This document shows positions 33,488 through 42,110 of a stretch of DNA of 64,000 nt, in pieces. The DNA is from Bacteroidia bacterium. GTDB lineage: Bacteria; Bacteroidota; Ignavibacteria; SZUA-365. The notes beneath the pieces are model-generated. The model was not told the DNA's origin, did not search any database, and was given only the letters and a program-made list of their open reading frames with translations. The stretch lies in contig JAOSJT010000001.1 of the NCBI GenBank assembly GCA_027493955.1, positions 2,467,131 to 2,531,130 on the forward strand. The letters run 5' to 3'. Position 1 is the first letter of the stretch, and each line of letters begins with the position of its first letter. The position numbers and the translations under genes were made by a program.

Positions 33488-34609
33488 ATGAATGAACGTC
33501 GTGGAATAGCGTTATTGTGCACGACACGGGCGCTGGGAGGGATAGAACTCAATGTGCTTCGCATCGCTTCCTGGCTCCGTGCACGTGGACATTCCTGTAC
33601 CGTGTACGGAATAGAGAATGCACCGCTGGTCGAACACGCGTCCGCGGCCGGCATTCCCGTGCAAGCGCTGGAGCCGGTGAGGAGGTACGGCGCATTCGGC
33701 GCTGCACGGCGCCTCGCCGCACAGTTGCGCGATCGAAATGAGCGCATACTGTTTCTGAACGCACCCCGCGACCTCAATCTCGGTGTACTGACGAAACGCT
33801 TCAGCCGACCTCCCCTACGCCTCATCCAGTTTCAGCATATGCAGTTCGGTACAGACAAACGCGATCCGTTCCACTCCTGGGAATACCGGCATCTCGACGC
33901 TTGGATCGCTCCGCTTCCCTGGCTTGCCGGACAAGTCGGCACACGAACAACCTTTCCACGTGACCGCATCCATGTACTGCCCTTCGGGATTGACATCGAG
34001 CGCTTCATGCGGAAACCGTCTCAAAACTCTGCACGCCGCCAGCTACAGCTTCCGGAACGGGTTTTTCTCTGCGGCACCGTCGGACGATTTGATCACGGGA
34101 AGGGCCAGGAATATCTCCTGCATACCGTCGCATCCCTCAAAGCATCGGGTTGGGATGTCCATGCCCTGCTTGTCGGCGAGGATACACGCGGTGAGGAGCA
34201 GGCGTATGGGGCGTACCTGCGCAAACTTTGCTCTGATTTGAATATCGTTGACCGTGTGCATTTCCGACCTTTCCTCGACGCGGTCGAAACAGCTTATGCG
34301 GCAATGGATCTCTTCGCTCTGACCTCCATATCCGAGACCTATGGGATGGTCACTATCGAGGCGATGGCATCGGGACTTCCGATCATTGCGACGGACTCGG
34401 CAGGGACTCCCGACATCATCGAGAATGAAAAGACCGGCTTGCTGATACCCGTGCGCGACGTCGGAGCCCTTTCCGACGCGATTCAGCGACTGCTGCGCAA
34501 CAGAGACGACGCGTTCCGGCTGGGTGCGGCCGCAAGCGCGGAAGCTGCACGACGTTTCTCGCATCATACCTACTGCGCGGGGATCGAAGCCGTCCTCGAC
34601 GGATTGTGA
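33488..34609 (+). CDS. Glycosyltransferase family 4
   Basis: 373-aa GT-B retaining glycosyltransferase, cytoplasmic or membrane-associated. The N-terminal acceptor domain begins with LCTTRALGGIELNVLRIASWL. The C-terminal donor domain has VGRFDHGKGQEYLLHTV, LLVGEDTRG and the family signature SETYGMVTIEAMASGLPIIAT with E-x7-E geometry. Length is ordinary. It is separated by about 100 bp from the sigma operon, with a lipoprotein gene after it. Likely extends a cell-surface polysaccharide or glycolipid; donor and acceptor unknown. A second GT4 lies on the opposite strand at 35266. Confidence 0.88.
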   Translation: MNERRGIALLCTTRALGGIELNVLRIASWLRARGHSCTVYGIENAPLVEHASAAGIPVQALEPVRRYGAFGAARRLAAQLRDRNERILFLNAPRDLNLGVLTKRFSRPPLRLIQFQHMQFGTDKRDPFHSWEYRHLDAWIAPLPWLAGQVGTRTTFPRDRIHVLPFGIDIERFMRKPSQNSARRQLQLPERVFLCGTVGRFDHGKGQEYLLHTVASLKASGWDVHALLVGEDTRGEEQAYGAYLRKLCSDLNIVDRVHFRPFLDAVETAYAAMDLFALTSISETYGMVTIEAMASGLPIIATDSAGTPDIIENEKTGLLIPVRDVGALSDAIQRLLRNRDDAFRLGAAASAEAARRFSHHTYCAGIEAVLDGL

Positions 34610-34672
34610 ACCCGGCAGCGGAATTTCGTGTTTTGCTACTTTCCTCCTCTATCACTTTCACAGGTTTTTACG

Positions 34673-35131
34673 ATGTTCAAACACGTTTCATACATTTTGT
34701 CCGCAGTGCTCCTGCTGACCGTTGCCTGCTCGAAGCAACAGGGTGGTGACGCGGAGCAACAGACGGATGCGACGGCGCAAACAGCGGACGCTCCGGCCCA
34801 ACGCGACATCTCCACGGCCACCCTTGTCCAGCTCGATCCTGAAATCCAGAAGTACGACGATGCAGTCACCGCAGCAAAAAAGGCCTTTGACGCCGGACAG
34901 AGCGCCGAAAGCAAGGCGGCGCTCGTTAAGGCGTACACGGATTTCGGTGACTACATGCAGTACGAAAGCCCCGTTTCTCCCCGACAGGGCAAATATCACC
35001 GTGCGCTGGTCGAGTATCGTCACGCGCTTGTGCTGGATCCGGGAAGCAACAAGCTCATAGGTGAAATAACGCAGATCGAGGACATCTATAGAAGCATGGG
35101 ACGCCCCGTCCCCGGCGACGAGAGTCTCTGA
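34673..35131 (+). CDS. Small lipoprotein with TPR-like helices
   Basis: 152-aa protein. Start 34673 gives a lipoprotein signal (ILSAVLLLTVACSK; Cys19). A Gln/Ala/Thr-rich low-complexity linker follows (GGDAEQQTDATAQTADAP). The rest is helical, with DPEIQKYDDAVTAAKKAFDAG and KYHRALVEYRHALVLDPGSN, the latter resembling one tetratricopeptide repeat. A scaffold or envelope-attachment role is possible; no specific family is assigned. A strong terminator ends the unit at 35171-35203. Confidence 0.78.
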   Translation: MFKHVSYILSAVLLLTVACSKQQGGDAEQQTDATAQTADAPAQRDISTATLVQLDPEIQKYDDAVTAAKKAFDAGQSAESKAALVKAYTDFGDYMQYESPVSPRQGKYHRALVEYRHALVLDPGSNKLIGEITQIEDIYRSMGRPVPGDESL

Positions 35132-35170
35132 CAACAATCCTCTTTCCCTGTCCCCCGACGCCCGCATATT

Positions 35171-35203
35171 GAGGACACGTCTCGTCGTGTCCTCTTTCTT
35201 TAT
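35171..35203. terminator. Rho-independent terminator
   Basis: Perfect 9-bp stem GAGGACACG / CGTGTCCTC with a 6-nt loop, followed by TTTCTTT. It lies 39 bp after the lipoprotein gene and 63 bp beyond the end of the converging GT4 gene. Confidence 0.9.
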
Positions 35204-35265
35204 AAGAATGTACATGATGCAGAGGCATGTTGCGGTCGAGCTCGAAGCGCCGGCGCAGGTCTGTT

Positions 35266-36327
35266 TCAGGGGGAAGGGAGCAATCGCTCATACACCTCGA
35301 GCGTCCCATGCAGCATGGCCTGCATGCTGAAGTGCTCCCGGACGAATACACGCGCCTGTGCACCCATGGTTCTCATGGTGTCGGGATGCTCGAGGGCGTA
35401 GAGCATCCGGTCCGCGAGCGAGTGCGCGTCGCCCGGAGTGAAGAGCAATCCTGTTTCGCCCGGTCGGACGAGTTCACGCAACTGTGGCAGGTCCGACGCA
35501 ATCACAGGCACTGCGGCAGCGAATGCCTCGAGTATGGCATAGGGCAAGGCATCGAGTGCGTCGGAGGGAAACAGCAACGCCATAGGGTTTCCGATCTCTG
35601 TCCAGGGATTGTCAACATACCCGTGGAACCGCGTCGCATCAGGTCGAGACAGCAGGTCAGCTTTCGCCCGCAGTTCGTCCTGCAATGTGCCGCCTCCGTA
35701 GTACCCGATACTACAGCGGACGGTGTCGGGGAAATACGTCAGCGCGTCGAGCGGAAGCCCCGGCAGTTTCTGCGGCTCCATCCTCCCCACAAATACGAAT
35801 TCTGTATCTGTTATTGCATGAGGCCGCTGTCCTTCCGCCAATGGAACACCATAGGGTACGACACGCACGTTTCCCTTTCTGTACAGGCGCGCGTTGCGCA
35901 GAAAGGAGGAGCGAATGGACTCCGAAGGCGCGATGACGGTGTCGGGGTACCAGGGCAGGAAAGAAAGATCAGCGAAGTCGTTATGGACGGTATACACGCG
36001 TCTGATGTTCTCATCGCGTGCAGCCGCCGCACCGAGCATGGTGGCGAAGCGGCTGTGCATGTGGAGTATATCGATACGCTCGGTGATCAGAAAGCGACGG
36101 AGCGCGGTGATGGTGCGTACCGCTCCGTACGGCGACTTCCTGCGACCATCCTGCGAGTACAACGGCAATACGAGGACGTCGTCGCGCGCGCGCAGCGTGT
36201 GACCGTCCGGCACCCAGGTCGCTATCCACGATGTGACGTCCTGTTGCGCAAGGCCCTCGGCCAGGTCTATGACATGTCTGAGTACGCCGCCGGCATCCAA
36301 TCTGTTGATGAGGTGCAGAACCCGCAT
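35266..36327 (-). CDS. Glycosyltransferase family 4 (second)
   Basis: 353-aa GT-B glycosyltransferase. The start at 36327 (MRVLHLINRLDAGGVLRHV) opens directly into the standard N-terminal Rossmann fold; the longer frame overlaps the upstream gene. The donor domain shows FVFVGRMEPQKLPGLPLDAL and DALPYAILEAFAAAVPVIASD, the E-x7-E-type region. It begins 8 bp after the GH13 amylase stop on the same strand, so the two form a unit. That pairing suggests alpha-glucan or glycogen-like metabolism, but a surface-glycan role is equally possible. Confidence 0.87.
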   Translation of the reverse strand: MRVLHLINRLDAGGVLRHVIDLAEGLAQQDVTSWIATWVPDGHTLRARDDVLVLPLYSQDGRRKSPYGAVRTITALRRFLITERIDILHMHSRFATMLGAAAARDENIRRVYTVHNDFADLSFLPWYPDTVIAPSESIRSSFLRNARLYRKGNVRVVPYGVPLAEGQRPHAITDTEFVFVGRMEPQKLPGLPLDALTYFPDTVRCSIGYYGGGTLQDELRAKADLLSRPDATRFHGYVDNPWTEIGNPMALLFPSDALDALPYAILEAFAAAVPVIASDLPQLRELVRPGETGLLFTPGDAHSLADRMLYALEHPDTMRTMGAQARVFVREHFSMQAMLHGTLEVYERLLPSP

Positions 36328-36334
36328 TGCCCGC

Positions 36335-37912
36335 TCATCTCGGAAGGAAGAGCCGGACACTCCGCGGCGGACAGGACAGCCGGATACTGCCATCCGCCTG
36401 CGGATGCAGGATTTCCCCATCCGGCCAGGCCGTCAGACCGTGCGCGCTGTGGAGTGTCACAGCGCTCGCGGCATGGTGCCGGTTGACGAAAGCATACGCC
36501 GAGGTGGCGTTCATGGTCCGCTGGAGAATGATTTCATTGCGCATCGTATCGATGTATGCGACGCGACTATTGCCTTTTCGCAGAACGGGTGTGCGCTCGC
36601 GCAAAAGGGTCAGCATCCGAACATGGCGCCAGGTATCCGTAGCGGGGTCGAAGGAGTCGCCCGCGGCATTCCTCCCTTTCCAGCCCGTGGAAAACATGCT
36701 TTCACGATTTTCGTAATCCGCTTCTCCGCCGAGGAAGTTCTGCTCGGTGCCGTAGTACAGCACAGGTATGCCTTCGGCGAAATAGAGGAGCGACAACGCC
36801 TGATGCAGCAGGGCTCTATCGCCACGCGCTATGTGAAGAAAGCGCGGCATGTCGTGGTTGTCGATAAACGTGGGCAGAAACGGCCGGGTGTCTGGATGAT
36901 ACAGCGCGAGGTTGGCGATGCTTCCGGCGATGACGTTCACAGAGGCGTCTCGTACAAGCACGTCGCGCACTGCCTCGGCAAAGCTGAAATTGAGCACCGC
37001 ATCGAAGCCCGGACGGCCGAGCGAATCCGGCCGGGTAAACGGCGCGCAGATTTCGTCCTCGCCGGAAAACACCTCTCCGAAGATAAAGAAATCGCTTTTC
37101 CCGAGCTGCAGGGCACGCACACGCAAGGCCTCAAGAAACGCGTACCAGAAAGGCATATCCACATGCTTCACCGTGTCTACACGATAACCGTCGCAGCCGG
37201 TCTGCTCCATCCACCACGTCCATATCCTCACCATGATATCGAGCACGCGCGCATCCTCCGTGCGCAAGTCATCCAGACCACCGGGGAGTTCTCCGAGCAC
37301 CTGCCAGGGATCGGCCCAGGCCTTCGCTTCGCCGAAATTATGGTACAGCGAGAGGTCCTGCAGCTCCTCGGGCAGCGGGAGCAGGGTGCTGTCGCGCCAG
37401 ACCAGTTGGTAGCCGGCATCATTCCATTCCCACTCCCCCCCCACCGGTTCGGACAGAGGACCGGTATGATTGCACACGATATCGAGGTACACGCGTATGC
37501 CCAGAGCGTGTGACTTGCGAATGAGACGGCGCAGGTCCGCCATCGTCCCGAGCCGGGGATCCACGGTCAGAAAGTCCTGTATCCAATATCCGTGAAACGC
37601 ACCGGGTACGTTCTTCTGCACAGGGGCTATCCAGATCGCATTCACACCCAGGGAGCGCAGATAGCCGAGGCGTCGCTCGATACCTTTCAGATCGCCACCC
37701 TGCACCGCCAGAGGATTGGATGCATCGGAGAGTCCGTTGCGATTATTGTTGGCGGGTTCCGCGTCATCGAAGCGGTCGGGCATTATCATGTACATGAACA
37801 CATCGGTGCGCTCCGGCAGCGATGGCACGGCCTGTCGGAAGGACGACAGGACGAGCAGGGAGAGCACGAAGGTCAGTAGCAGAAGGCCAATGGAAATGAT
37901 GCGGGATTTCAC
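36335..37912 (-). CDS. Membrane-anchored GH13 alpha-amylase-family glycosidase
   Basis: 525 aa when started from GTG at 37912. That start places a lone hydrophobic anchor (IISIGLLLLTFVLSLLVL) at the N-terminus, giving a periplasmic enzyme; longer frames have no support. The GH13 (beta/alpha)8 motifs are complete: region I DIVCNHTG, region II GYRVDTVKHV with the nucleophile Asp, region III FGEVFSGED with the acid Glu, and region IV FIDNHDM with the stabilising Asp. Typical substrates are alpha-1,4-glucans such as starch or maltodextrin. It lies just upstream of a GT4 gene (8 bp). Divergent from the histidine kinase gene. Confidence 0.88.
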   Translation of the reverse strand: MKSRIISIGLLLLTFVLSLLVLSSFRQAVPSLPERTDVFMYMIMPDRFDDAEPANNNRNGLSDASNPLAVQGGDLKGIERRLGYLRSLGVNAIWIAPVQKNVPGAFHGYWIQDFLTVDPRLGTMADLRRLIRKSHALGIRVYLDIVCNHTGPLSEPVGGEWEWNDAGYQLVWRDSTLLPLPEELQDLSLYHNFGEAKAWADPWQVLGELPGGLDDLRTEDARVLDIMVRIWTWWMEQTGCDGYRVDTVKHVDMPFWYAFLEALRVRALQLGKSDFFIFGEVFSGEDEICAPFTRPDSLGRPGFDAVLNFSFAEAVRDVLVRDASVNVIAGSIANLALYHPDTRPFLPTFIDNHDMPRFLHIARGDRALLHQALSLLYFAEGIPVLYYGTEQNFLGGEADYENRESMFSTGWKGRNAAGDSFDPATDTWRHVRMLTLLRERTPVLRKGNSRVAYIDTMRNEIILQRTMNATSAYAFVNRHHAASAVTLHSAHGLTAWPDGEILHPQADGSIRLSCPPRSVRLFLPR

Positions 37913-38055
37913 ATGTTTCGGTGTTGCAATGAAAAGAACATGTATGGTATGAAATTTCCGGTGAAGGTCCAACCCGTGTTTCGCAGAGTACGACAAACCA
38001 TTGCATGCAGTGTTACGTATGGAAGTCGTGTTTGCGGAGGGATGTGAAACAGAGA

Positions 38056-40143
38056 ATGCATTCTGCAATTCTCGCGGGGGTTTCGTACTATGTGCTGTAC
38101 AAAACCGGATCTGCCGTGATACCACACCTGTCCTTTCGAACGCGCCTTCTCCTTGTGGGCATGACCATTACCGCAGCCGCCCTTGTCGCCTTTGTCTATG
38201 TGGAGGTGACGCAAAGCCGCGACGAATTGCTTGCCCACGCCACCGCCGAGGCGGAAACCCTTGTCGAGACGCTCAATCTCGGAAGCGCGATGAACCTTCT
38301 GACAACGCGGGAGATGGAGACGTTCCTGCTCGACCGGCTCGTGGTCGCCGCCCGACTTGTGGATCATATCGGGGAACACATGCGACTCGACGAATCCGCG
38401 TTGACCGAGGAACTTCGCAACTCCGACCTCGACCTCATACTCGTGCTGACACCTGAAGGTCGTATTGTTTCCGGTGCCTCATCGAACGGGATACATCCGG
38501 CCGGCAGCGAAAATGCGATACACCTCGTCGCGAAGCCGGTACTCGAGGAAGAGTACCAGTGGTACGCCGCGCCCGCGGTTTCCCTGCCGGTGCTGAATGA
38601 CACGTTGTTCTTGCTGGCGGCATCACGACAGCGAGGGGGAGCCATCGTCGTCGGGGTTCGGTCGTCGTTTCTGCTCGACCTGAGAAAACGGTTGGGTATC
38701 GGACGCCTCGTGCGCGATATCGGCGACAATCCCGATATCGCCTACGTCGTTCTTCAGGACGTCGATGGCATTGTTACAGCAAGTGCCGGGATTGACACGC
38801 TCAGCGCCATCGTGGATGATCCCTTTCTCCTCTCGGCACTGTCGGGCTCAAAAACAGCGACCAGGATTACCGATACAGACGACGGCGTGGTGCTGGAAGT
38901 GGTGCGACCGTTGCACATCCCTGAACGCGAACCCATGCTGTCGAGAGTCGGCGTTTCTCTCGCACGCGTACGCGACATTCAGCAACGCTCGATGCGGCGC
39001 GTCATCATGCTTGCGGGAGGTCTCTTTCTTTGCATCGTGCTCGTGGCGGTGTTTCTGAGCACCCGGGCGAGGCTCTCTCTGCTGCATGACGAACACCGAC
39101 GCATGCGCGGTTCGACGGACGTGATACTGGACAACATAGCCGACGCCGTCGTCGCCGTTGATCCGGGAGGCAGGGTGACGGGAATCAACCGGGCGGCGAT
39201 GGAGATTTCGTCCGCCCGGGGCAGCACAGACGAGTCCCTGCCCTACGACTCCGCGTTCCCGGGAGATCTCCTGTTGCTCAACGAGACCGCGAACGCGGGT
39301 CCGATCGCGTATCGTGAACAAACCATTCGGACGGAACAAGGATCACGGATATACGCAATCAGAACATCCGTTGTCCTCGATGCCCAGGGGCGACCGGACG
39401 TCCGCATCGCCGTGGCCAGGGATCTGACGGAGCACCGGAGAGCTGTCGAGCAACTGCAGCGCAAGGATAAGGTCACCGCCATGGGCGAACTCGCCGGCGG
39501 CATCGCGCATGAAATCCGCAATCCGCTCAATGCCATTGGTATCATCGCGCAGCGATTTCAGCAGGAGTTCGTGCCATCACAGGATGTTGACGAATACCGC
39601 GGACTGGCCGCTACCATGCGCACCGAGGTGGAGCGGGTGAACGCGATCATTACCCAGTTCCTGGCATTTGCCCGCCCCCCGAGACCCGTATTCAGCGTGG
39701 TGGACCTTGAGCAACTCGTCGATCAGACAATTCAGACGGTGCGCAGTCAGGCGCGCGCGGTCAATATCGATGTACTCTTCATTTCGGAAGCACGGACGAT
39801 GATTCTGGGCGACGCAGACAGGCTTCAGCAGGCGTTGTTGAACATCCTCCAGAATGCCATCGAAGCCATCGGTACCGATGGACGGATCAAATGTGTTCTG
39901 TGCAGAGCGGATTCGCACGCCGTACTGAGCGTCGCCGACACCGGGCCGGGAATTCCTGAACACATCAAAGAACGCATGTTCAATCTCTATTTCACGACAA
40001 AGCCGGAAGGCAGCGGACTCGGCCTCGGGATGGTACAGCAAATCGTCAGCGAGCATGGAGGCGAGCTGCACGTCCTGAGCGAGCCGGGCGTTGGCGCGAC
40101 CTTCGTTTTGCGGTTTTCTCTTGCCGGCGGCAATCCGGCATGA
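38056..40143 (+). CDS. NtrB-type sensor histidine kinase
   Basis: About 695-aa membrane sensor kinase. The start is uncertain: ATG 38005, ATG 38056 and GTG 38116 all precede the first helix (RLLLVGMTITAAALVAFVYV). A periplasmic sensing region of about 250 residues follows, then a second helix (VIMLAGGLFLCIVLVAVFL), a PAS-like domain (VDPGGRVTGINRAAMEI), and the kinase core. HisKA has GELAGGIAHEIRNPLNA with the phospho-His. HATPase_c has NILQNAIEAI, DTGPGIPE and GSGLGLGMVQQI. The cognate regulator is 41 bp downstream. It is divergent from the amylase gene. Confidence 0.9.
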   Translation: MHSAILAGVSYYVLYKTGSAVIPHLSFRTRLLLVGMTITAAALVAFVYVEVTQSRDELLAHATAEAETLVETLNLGSAMNLLTTREMETFLLDRLVVAARLVDHIGEHMRLDESALTEELRNSDLDLILVLTPEGRIVSGASSNGIHPAGSENAIHLVAKPVLEEEYQWYAAPAVSLPVLNDTLFLLAASRQRGGAIVVGVRSSFLLDLRKRLGIGRLVRDIGDNPDIAYVVLQDVDGIVTASAGIDTLSAIVDDPFLLSALSGSKTATRITDTDDGVVLEVVRPLHIPEREPMLSRVGVSLARVRDIQQRSMRRVIMLAGGLFLCIVLVAVFLSTRARLSLLHDEHRRMRGSTDVILDNIADAVVAVDPGGRVTGINRAAMEISSARGSTDESLPYDSAFPGDLLLLNETANAGPIAYREQTIRTEQGSRIYAIRTSVVLDAQGRPDVRIAVARDLTEHRRAVEQLQRKDKVTAMGELAGGIAHEIRNPLNAIGIIAQRFQQEFVPSQDVDEYRGLAATMRTEVERVNAIITQFLAFARPPRPVFSVVDLEQLVDQTIQTVRSQARAVNIDVLFISEARTMILGDADRLQQALLNILQNAIEAIGTDGRIKCVLCRADSHAVLSVADTGPGIPEHIKERMFNLYFTTKPEGSGLGLGMVQQIVSEHGGELHVLSEPGVGATFVLRFSLAGGNPA

Positions 40144-40184
40144 TGCTTGCTGCATCACACAGATAACAGCCAGGACCAGATTCC

Positions 40185-41555
40185 ATGAGCACCATCGTAA
40201 TACTGATTGTCGACGACGAGGAAGCGCAGCGCTCTTCCATCGCGGGTTTTTTACTCAAGAAAGGATACTCCGTACATCAGGCCGCATCGGGTACGCAGGC
40301 GGTGGATATCGCCGCTTCCACGCATCTCGATCTCGTACTCACCGATTTCCGCATGCCGGACATGACTGGCGGAGATGTGCTGCACAGAATCCGTGAGATC
40401 AATCCGGATATTCCGGTGGTCGTCGTCACGGCGTATGGCTCGATAGAGAGCGCTGTCGGTCTGATGCGGCAGGGAGCATTCGACTATATCCAGAAGCCCG
40501 TCGATCTGGATGAATTGCTGCTGGTGATCGAGCGCGCGCACGAGCGATCCCATCTTATATCGGAAAATCGGCAACTCCGCGAACAGCTTGCGGGAAAAGC
40601 GTCTTTCGCCAATATCGTATCGCAAAGCGCGGAAATGGAAACCGTTCTCAATACCGCCGCCAGGGTGGCGGAAAGTAAGGCTTCCGTGCTCATTCGCGGT
40701 GAAAGCGGCACCGGGAAAGAACTCATCGCGCGGACCATCCATCTGGCAAGTGACCGGAGAGACATGCCGTTTGTGGTCATCAACTGCGCCGCGATACCTG
40801 AAACACTGTTCGAAAGCGAGCTTTTCGGTCACGAGAAGGGTGCGTACACCGGAGCCGAGCGCCAGCGCATCGGTAAATTCGAGCAAGCGGACGGTGGGAC
40901 CCTCTTTATTGATGAAGCCGGGGATATTCCGCCGGCCATTCAGGTGAAGCTGTTGAGGGCATTGCAGTTCGGTGAAATCCAGCGTCTGGGGAGTAACGAT
41001 ACTCTGCACGTCGATACCCGTATCATCGCCGCCACCAACAGGCCGCTGGAAGACCTTATACGCGACGGCTCCTTCCGCGAAGACCTGTATTACCGCCTCA
41101 ATGTCGTGACGATCACCCTCCCTCCCCTGCGCCAACGGAAAGCAGATATCGGATCGCTGACGCAAGCATTCGTGCGCACATTCGCGGAACAGAACGGGAA
41201 GCGCGTCAGCGGTGTTTCGCGGGAAGCAATGGATATGCTGCTCCGTTATGACTATCCGGGCAACATCCGGGAACTCGAAAATATTATTCAGCGCGCTGTC
41301 GTGCTCGCGCGCGAGGAGATTATCACAACAGGCGATCTGCCGCCGAACGTGCAACTCGCCATGAAAACCTCGGGTCCGCTTGCGATGGGCGACGTTGCCC
41401 TGGGTGATCTCAACGATGCCGTCGAGAGGCTGGAGGACGCGATGATTGAAAAAGCATTGCAGGAGAGCGGCGGGAATCAGGTTCGCGCGGCAGCGTTGCT
41501 CAACATCTCCGAGCGTACTCTCAGGTACAAACTCTCCAGAAGAAAAAACGAGTGA
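40185..41555 (+). CDS. Sigma-54-dependent response regulator (NtrC family)
   Basis: 456-aa three-domain activator. The receiver (1-120) has phosphoacceptor Asp54 in LTDFRMPDM plus VDDEE, TAYG and QKP motifs. The central AAA+ domain has Walker A GESGTGKE (172-179), the sigma-54 contact loop GAYTGA (219-224, Tyr in place of the commonest Phe), Walker B LFIDE, and the arginine-finger segment REDLYYRL. A Fis-type helix-turn-helix ends the protein (NQVRAAALLNISERTLRYKLSRRK). It should activate RNA polymerase-sigma-54 when phosphorylated by the adjacent kinase. A -24/-12 promoter lies 102 bp after its stop. Confidence 0.95.
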   Translation: MSTIVILIVDDEEAQRSSIAGFLLKKGYSVHQAASGTQAVDIAASTHLDLVLTDFRMPDMTGGDVLHRIREINPDIPVVVVTAYGSIESAVGLMRQGAFDYIQKPVDLDELLLVIERAHERSHLISENRQLREQLAGKASFANIVSQSAEMETVLNTAARVAESKASVLIRGESGTGKELIARTIHLASDRRDMPFVVINCAAIPETLFESELFGHEKGAYTGAERQRIGKFEQADGGTLFIDEAGDIPPAIQVKLLRALQFGEIQRLGSNDTLHVDTRIIAATNRPLEDLIRDGSFREDLYYRLNVVTITLPPLRQRKADIGSLTQAFVRTFAEQNGKRVSGVSREAMDMLLRYDYPGNIRELENIIQRAVVLAREEIITTGDLPPNVQLAMKTSGPLAMGDVALGDLNDAVERLEDAMIEKALQESGGNQVRAAALLNISERTLRYKLSRRKNE

Positions 41556-41558
41556 CGT

Positions 41559-41600
41559 TTCGACATTTTCTGACTGCACAACGGACCGTTCGACAATTTT
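41559..41600 (+). promoter_or_regulatory. Candidate activator-binding direct repeats (UAS)
   Basis: TTCGACATTTT (41559-41569) and TTCGACAATTTT (41589-41600) form a direct repeat spaced 30 bp start-to-start, close to three helical turns. They lie about 60-100 bp upstream of the sigma-54-type promoter, the usual position for binding of an NtrC-family activator. Repeat presence is seen; activator identity is inferred from adjacency. Confidence 0.5.
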
Positions 41601-41656
41601 TGCCGACTCCGAGAGATCCGGCAGCAGAAAGCGAGTACGCAAAGGCAAAGTACATT

Positions 41657-41673
41657 TTGGCACGGTAGTTGTA
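41657..41673 (+). promoter_or_regulatory. Sigma-54 -24/-12 promoter
   Basis: TTGGCACGGTAGTTGTA matches the sigma-54 consensus TTGGCACG-N4-TTGC(A/T) with a perfect -24 element and correct spacing; only the -12 C is replaced by T. Transcription would begin near 41685, about 27 bp before the first small gene, and read rightwards into the cassette at 41712-43768. Confidence 0.72.
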
Positions 41674-41711
41674 TTTATTCCGGCAACACCTTACTCACTC
41701 TGAGGACAATC

Positions 41712-42056
41712 ATGAAAACCATCTTTCAAATCAGTGCCATCGCGATCGTGTTGCTCGCGTTCGCATTCAACTCCAGCGCGGTAGCCCAGAGCAACCCGAA
41801 AGCCAACAAAGGCAGCAACACGACACAGGTCGGACCGAAATTCATTGATGAAGACGGCGACGGCGTGTGCGACAACAAGGGAACAAACACGGGACGCCAG
41901 TACCGCAACGGTGGCAAGGGTCAGGGCCAGGGTCAGGGCCAAGGCGAGTGCACCGGCGATCATCAGCGCCTCCGCCTGCGTGATGGATCCTGCGGCGATA
42001 CACCGGCGAACCGCACCGGCGCAAAGCAGCGGAAAAACACAAATTCAGCAAAGTAA
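41712..42056 (+). CDS. Small secreted DxDGDG-loop, Gly-Gln-repeat protein
   Basis: 114 aa with a signal peptide ending near AVAQ26. The mature protein is very basic and hydrophilic. It holds one calcium-loop-like motif DEDGDGVCD (46-54), followed by a (GQ)n repeat (about 69-78) and two Cys in the C-terminal half. No family recognised. It is the first gene after the sigma-54 promoter and is followed by a hairpin and a second, similar small gene, suggesting secreted partner proteins. The DxDGDGxxD motif resembles thrombospondin type-3 and dockerin-type Ca loops (known to bind calcium); binding here is inferred. Confidence 0.75.
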   Translation: MKTIFQISAIAIVLLAFAFNSSAVAQSNPKANKGSNTTQVGPKFIDEDGDGVCDNKGTNTGRQYRNGGKGQGQGQGQGECTGDHQRLRLRDGSCGDTPANRTGAKQRKNTNSAK

Positions 42057-42068
42057 GACCAACGATTT

Positions 42069-42089
42069 GGGGCGGGAAACACCCGCCCC
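42069..42089 (+). promoter_or_regulatory. Intercistronic hairpin
   Basis: Perfect 8-bp GC stem GGGGCGGG / CCCGCCCC with an AAACA loop, between the two small secreted-protein genes and 22 bp before the second start codon. It has no T-tract, so it is more likely an mRNA-processing, stability or attenuation element than an intrinsic terminator. Confidence 0.65.
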
Positions 42090-42110
42090 GCCTTCGTAGC
42101 GGAGCCGATC

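Noticed and set aside
35227-37513. Long plus-strand frames over the GT4 and amylase genes
   Set aside because: Both are antisense shadows; glycosyltransferase and GH13 motifs are complete on the minus strand.
40251-41663. 470-aa minus-strand frame opposite the sigma-54 regulator
   Set aside because: Antisense to an unambiguous NtrC-family gene and lacks motifs.
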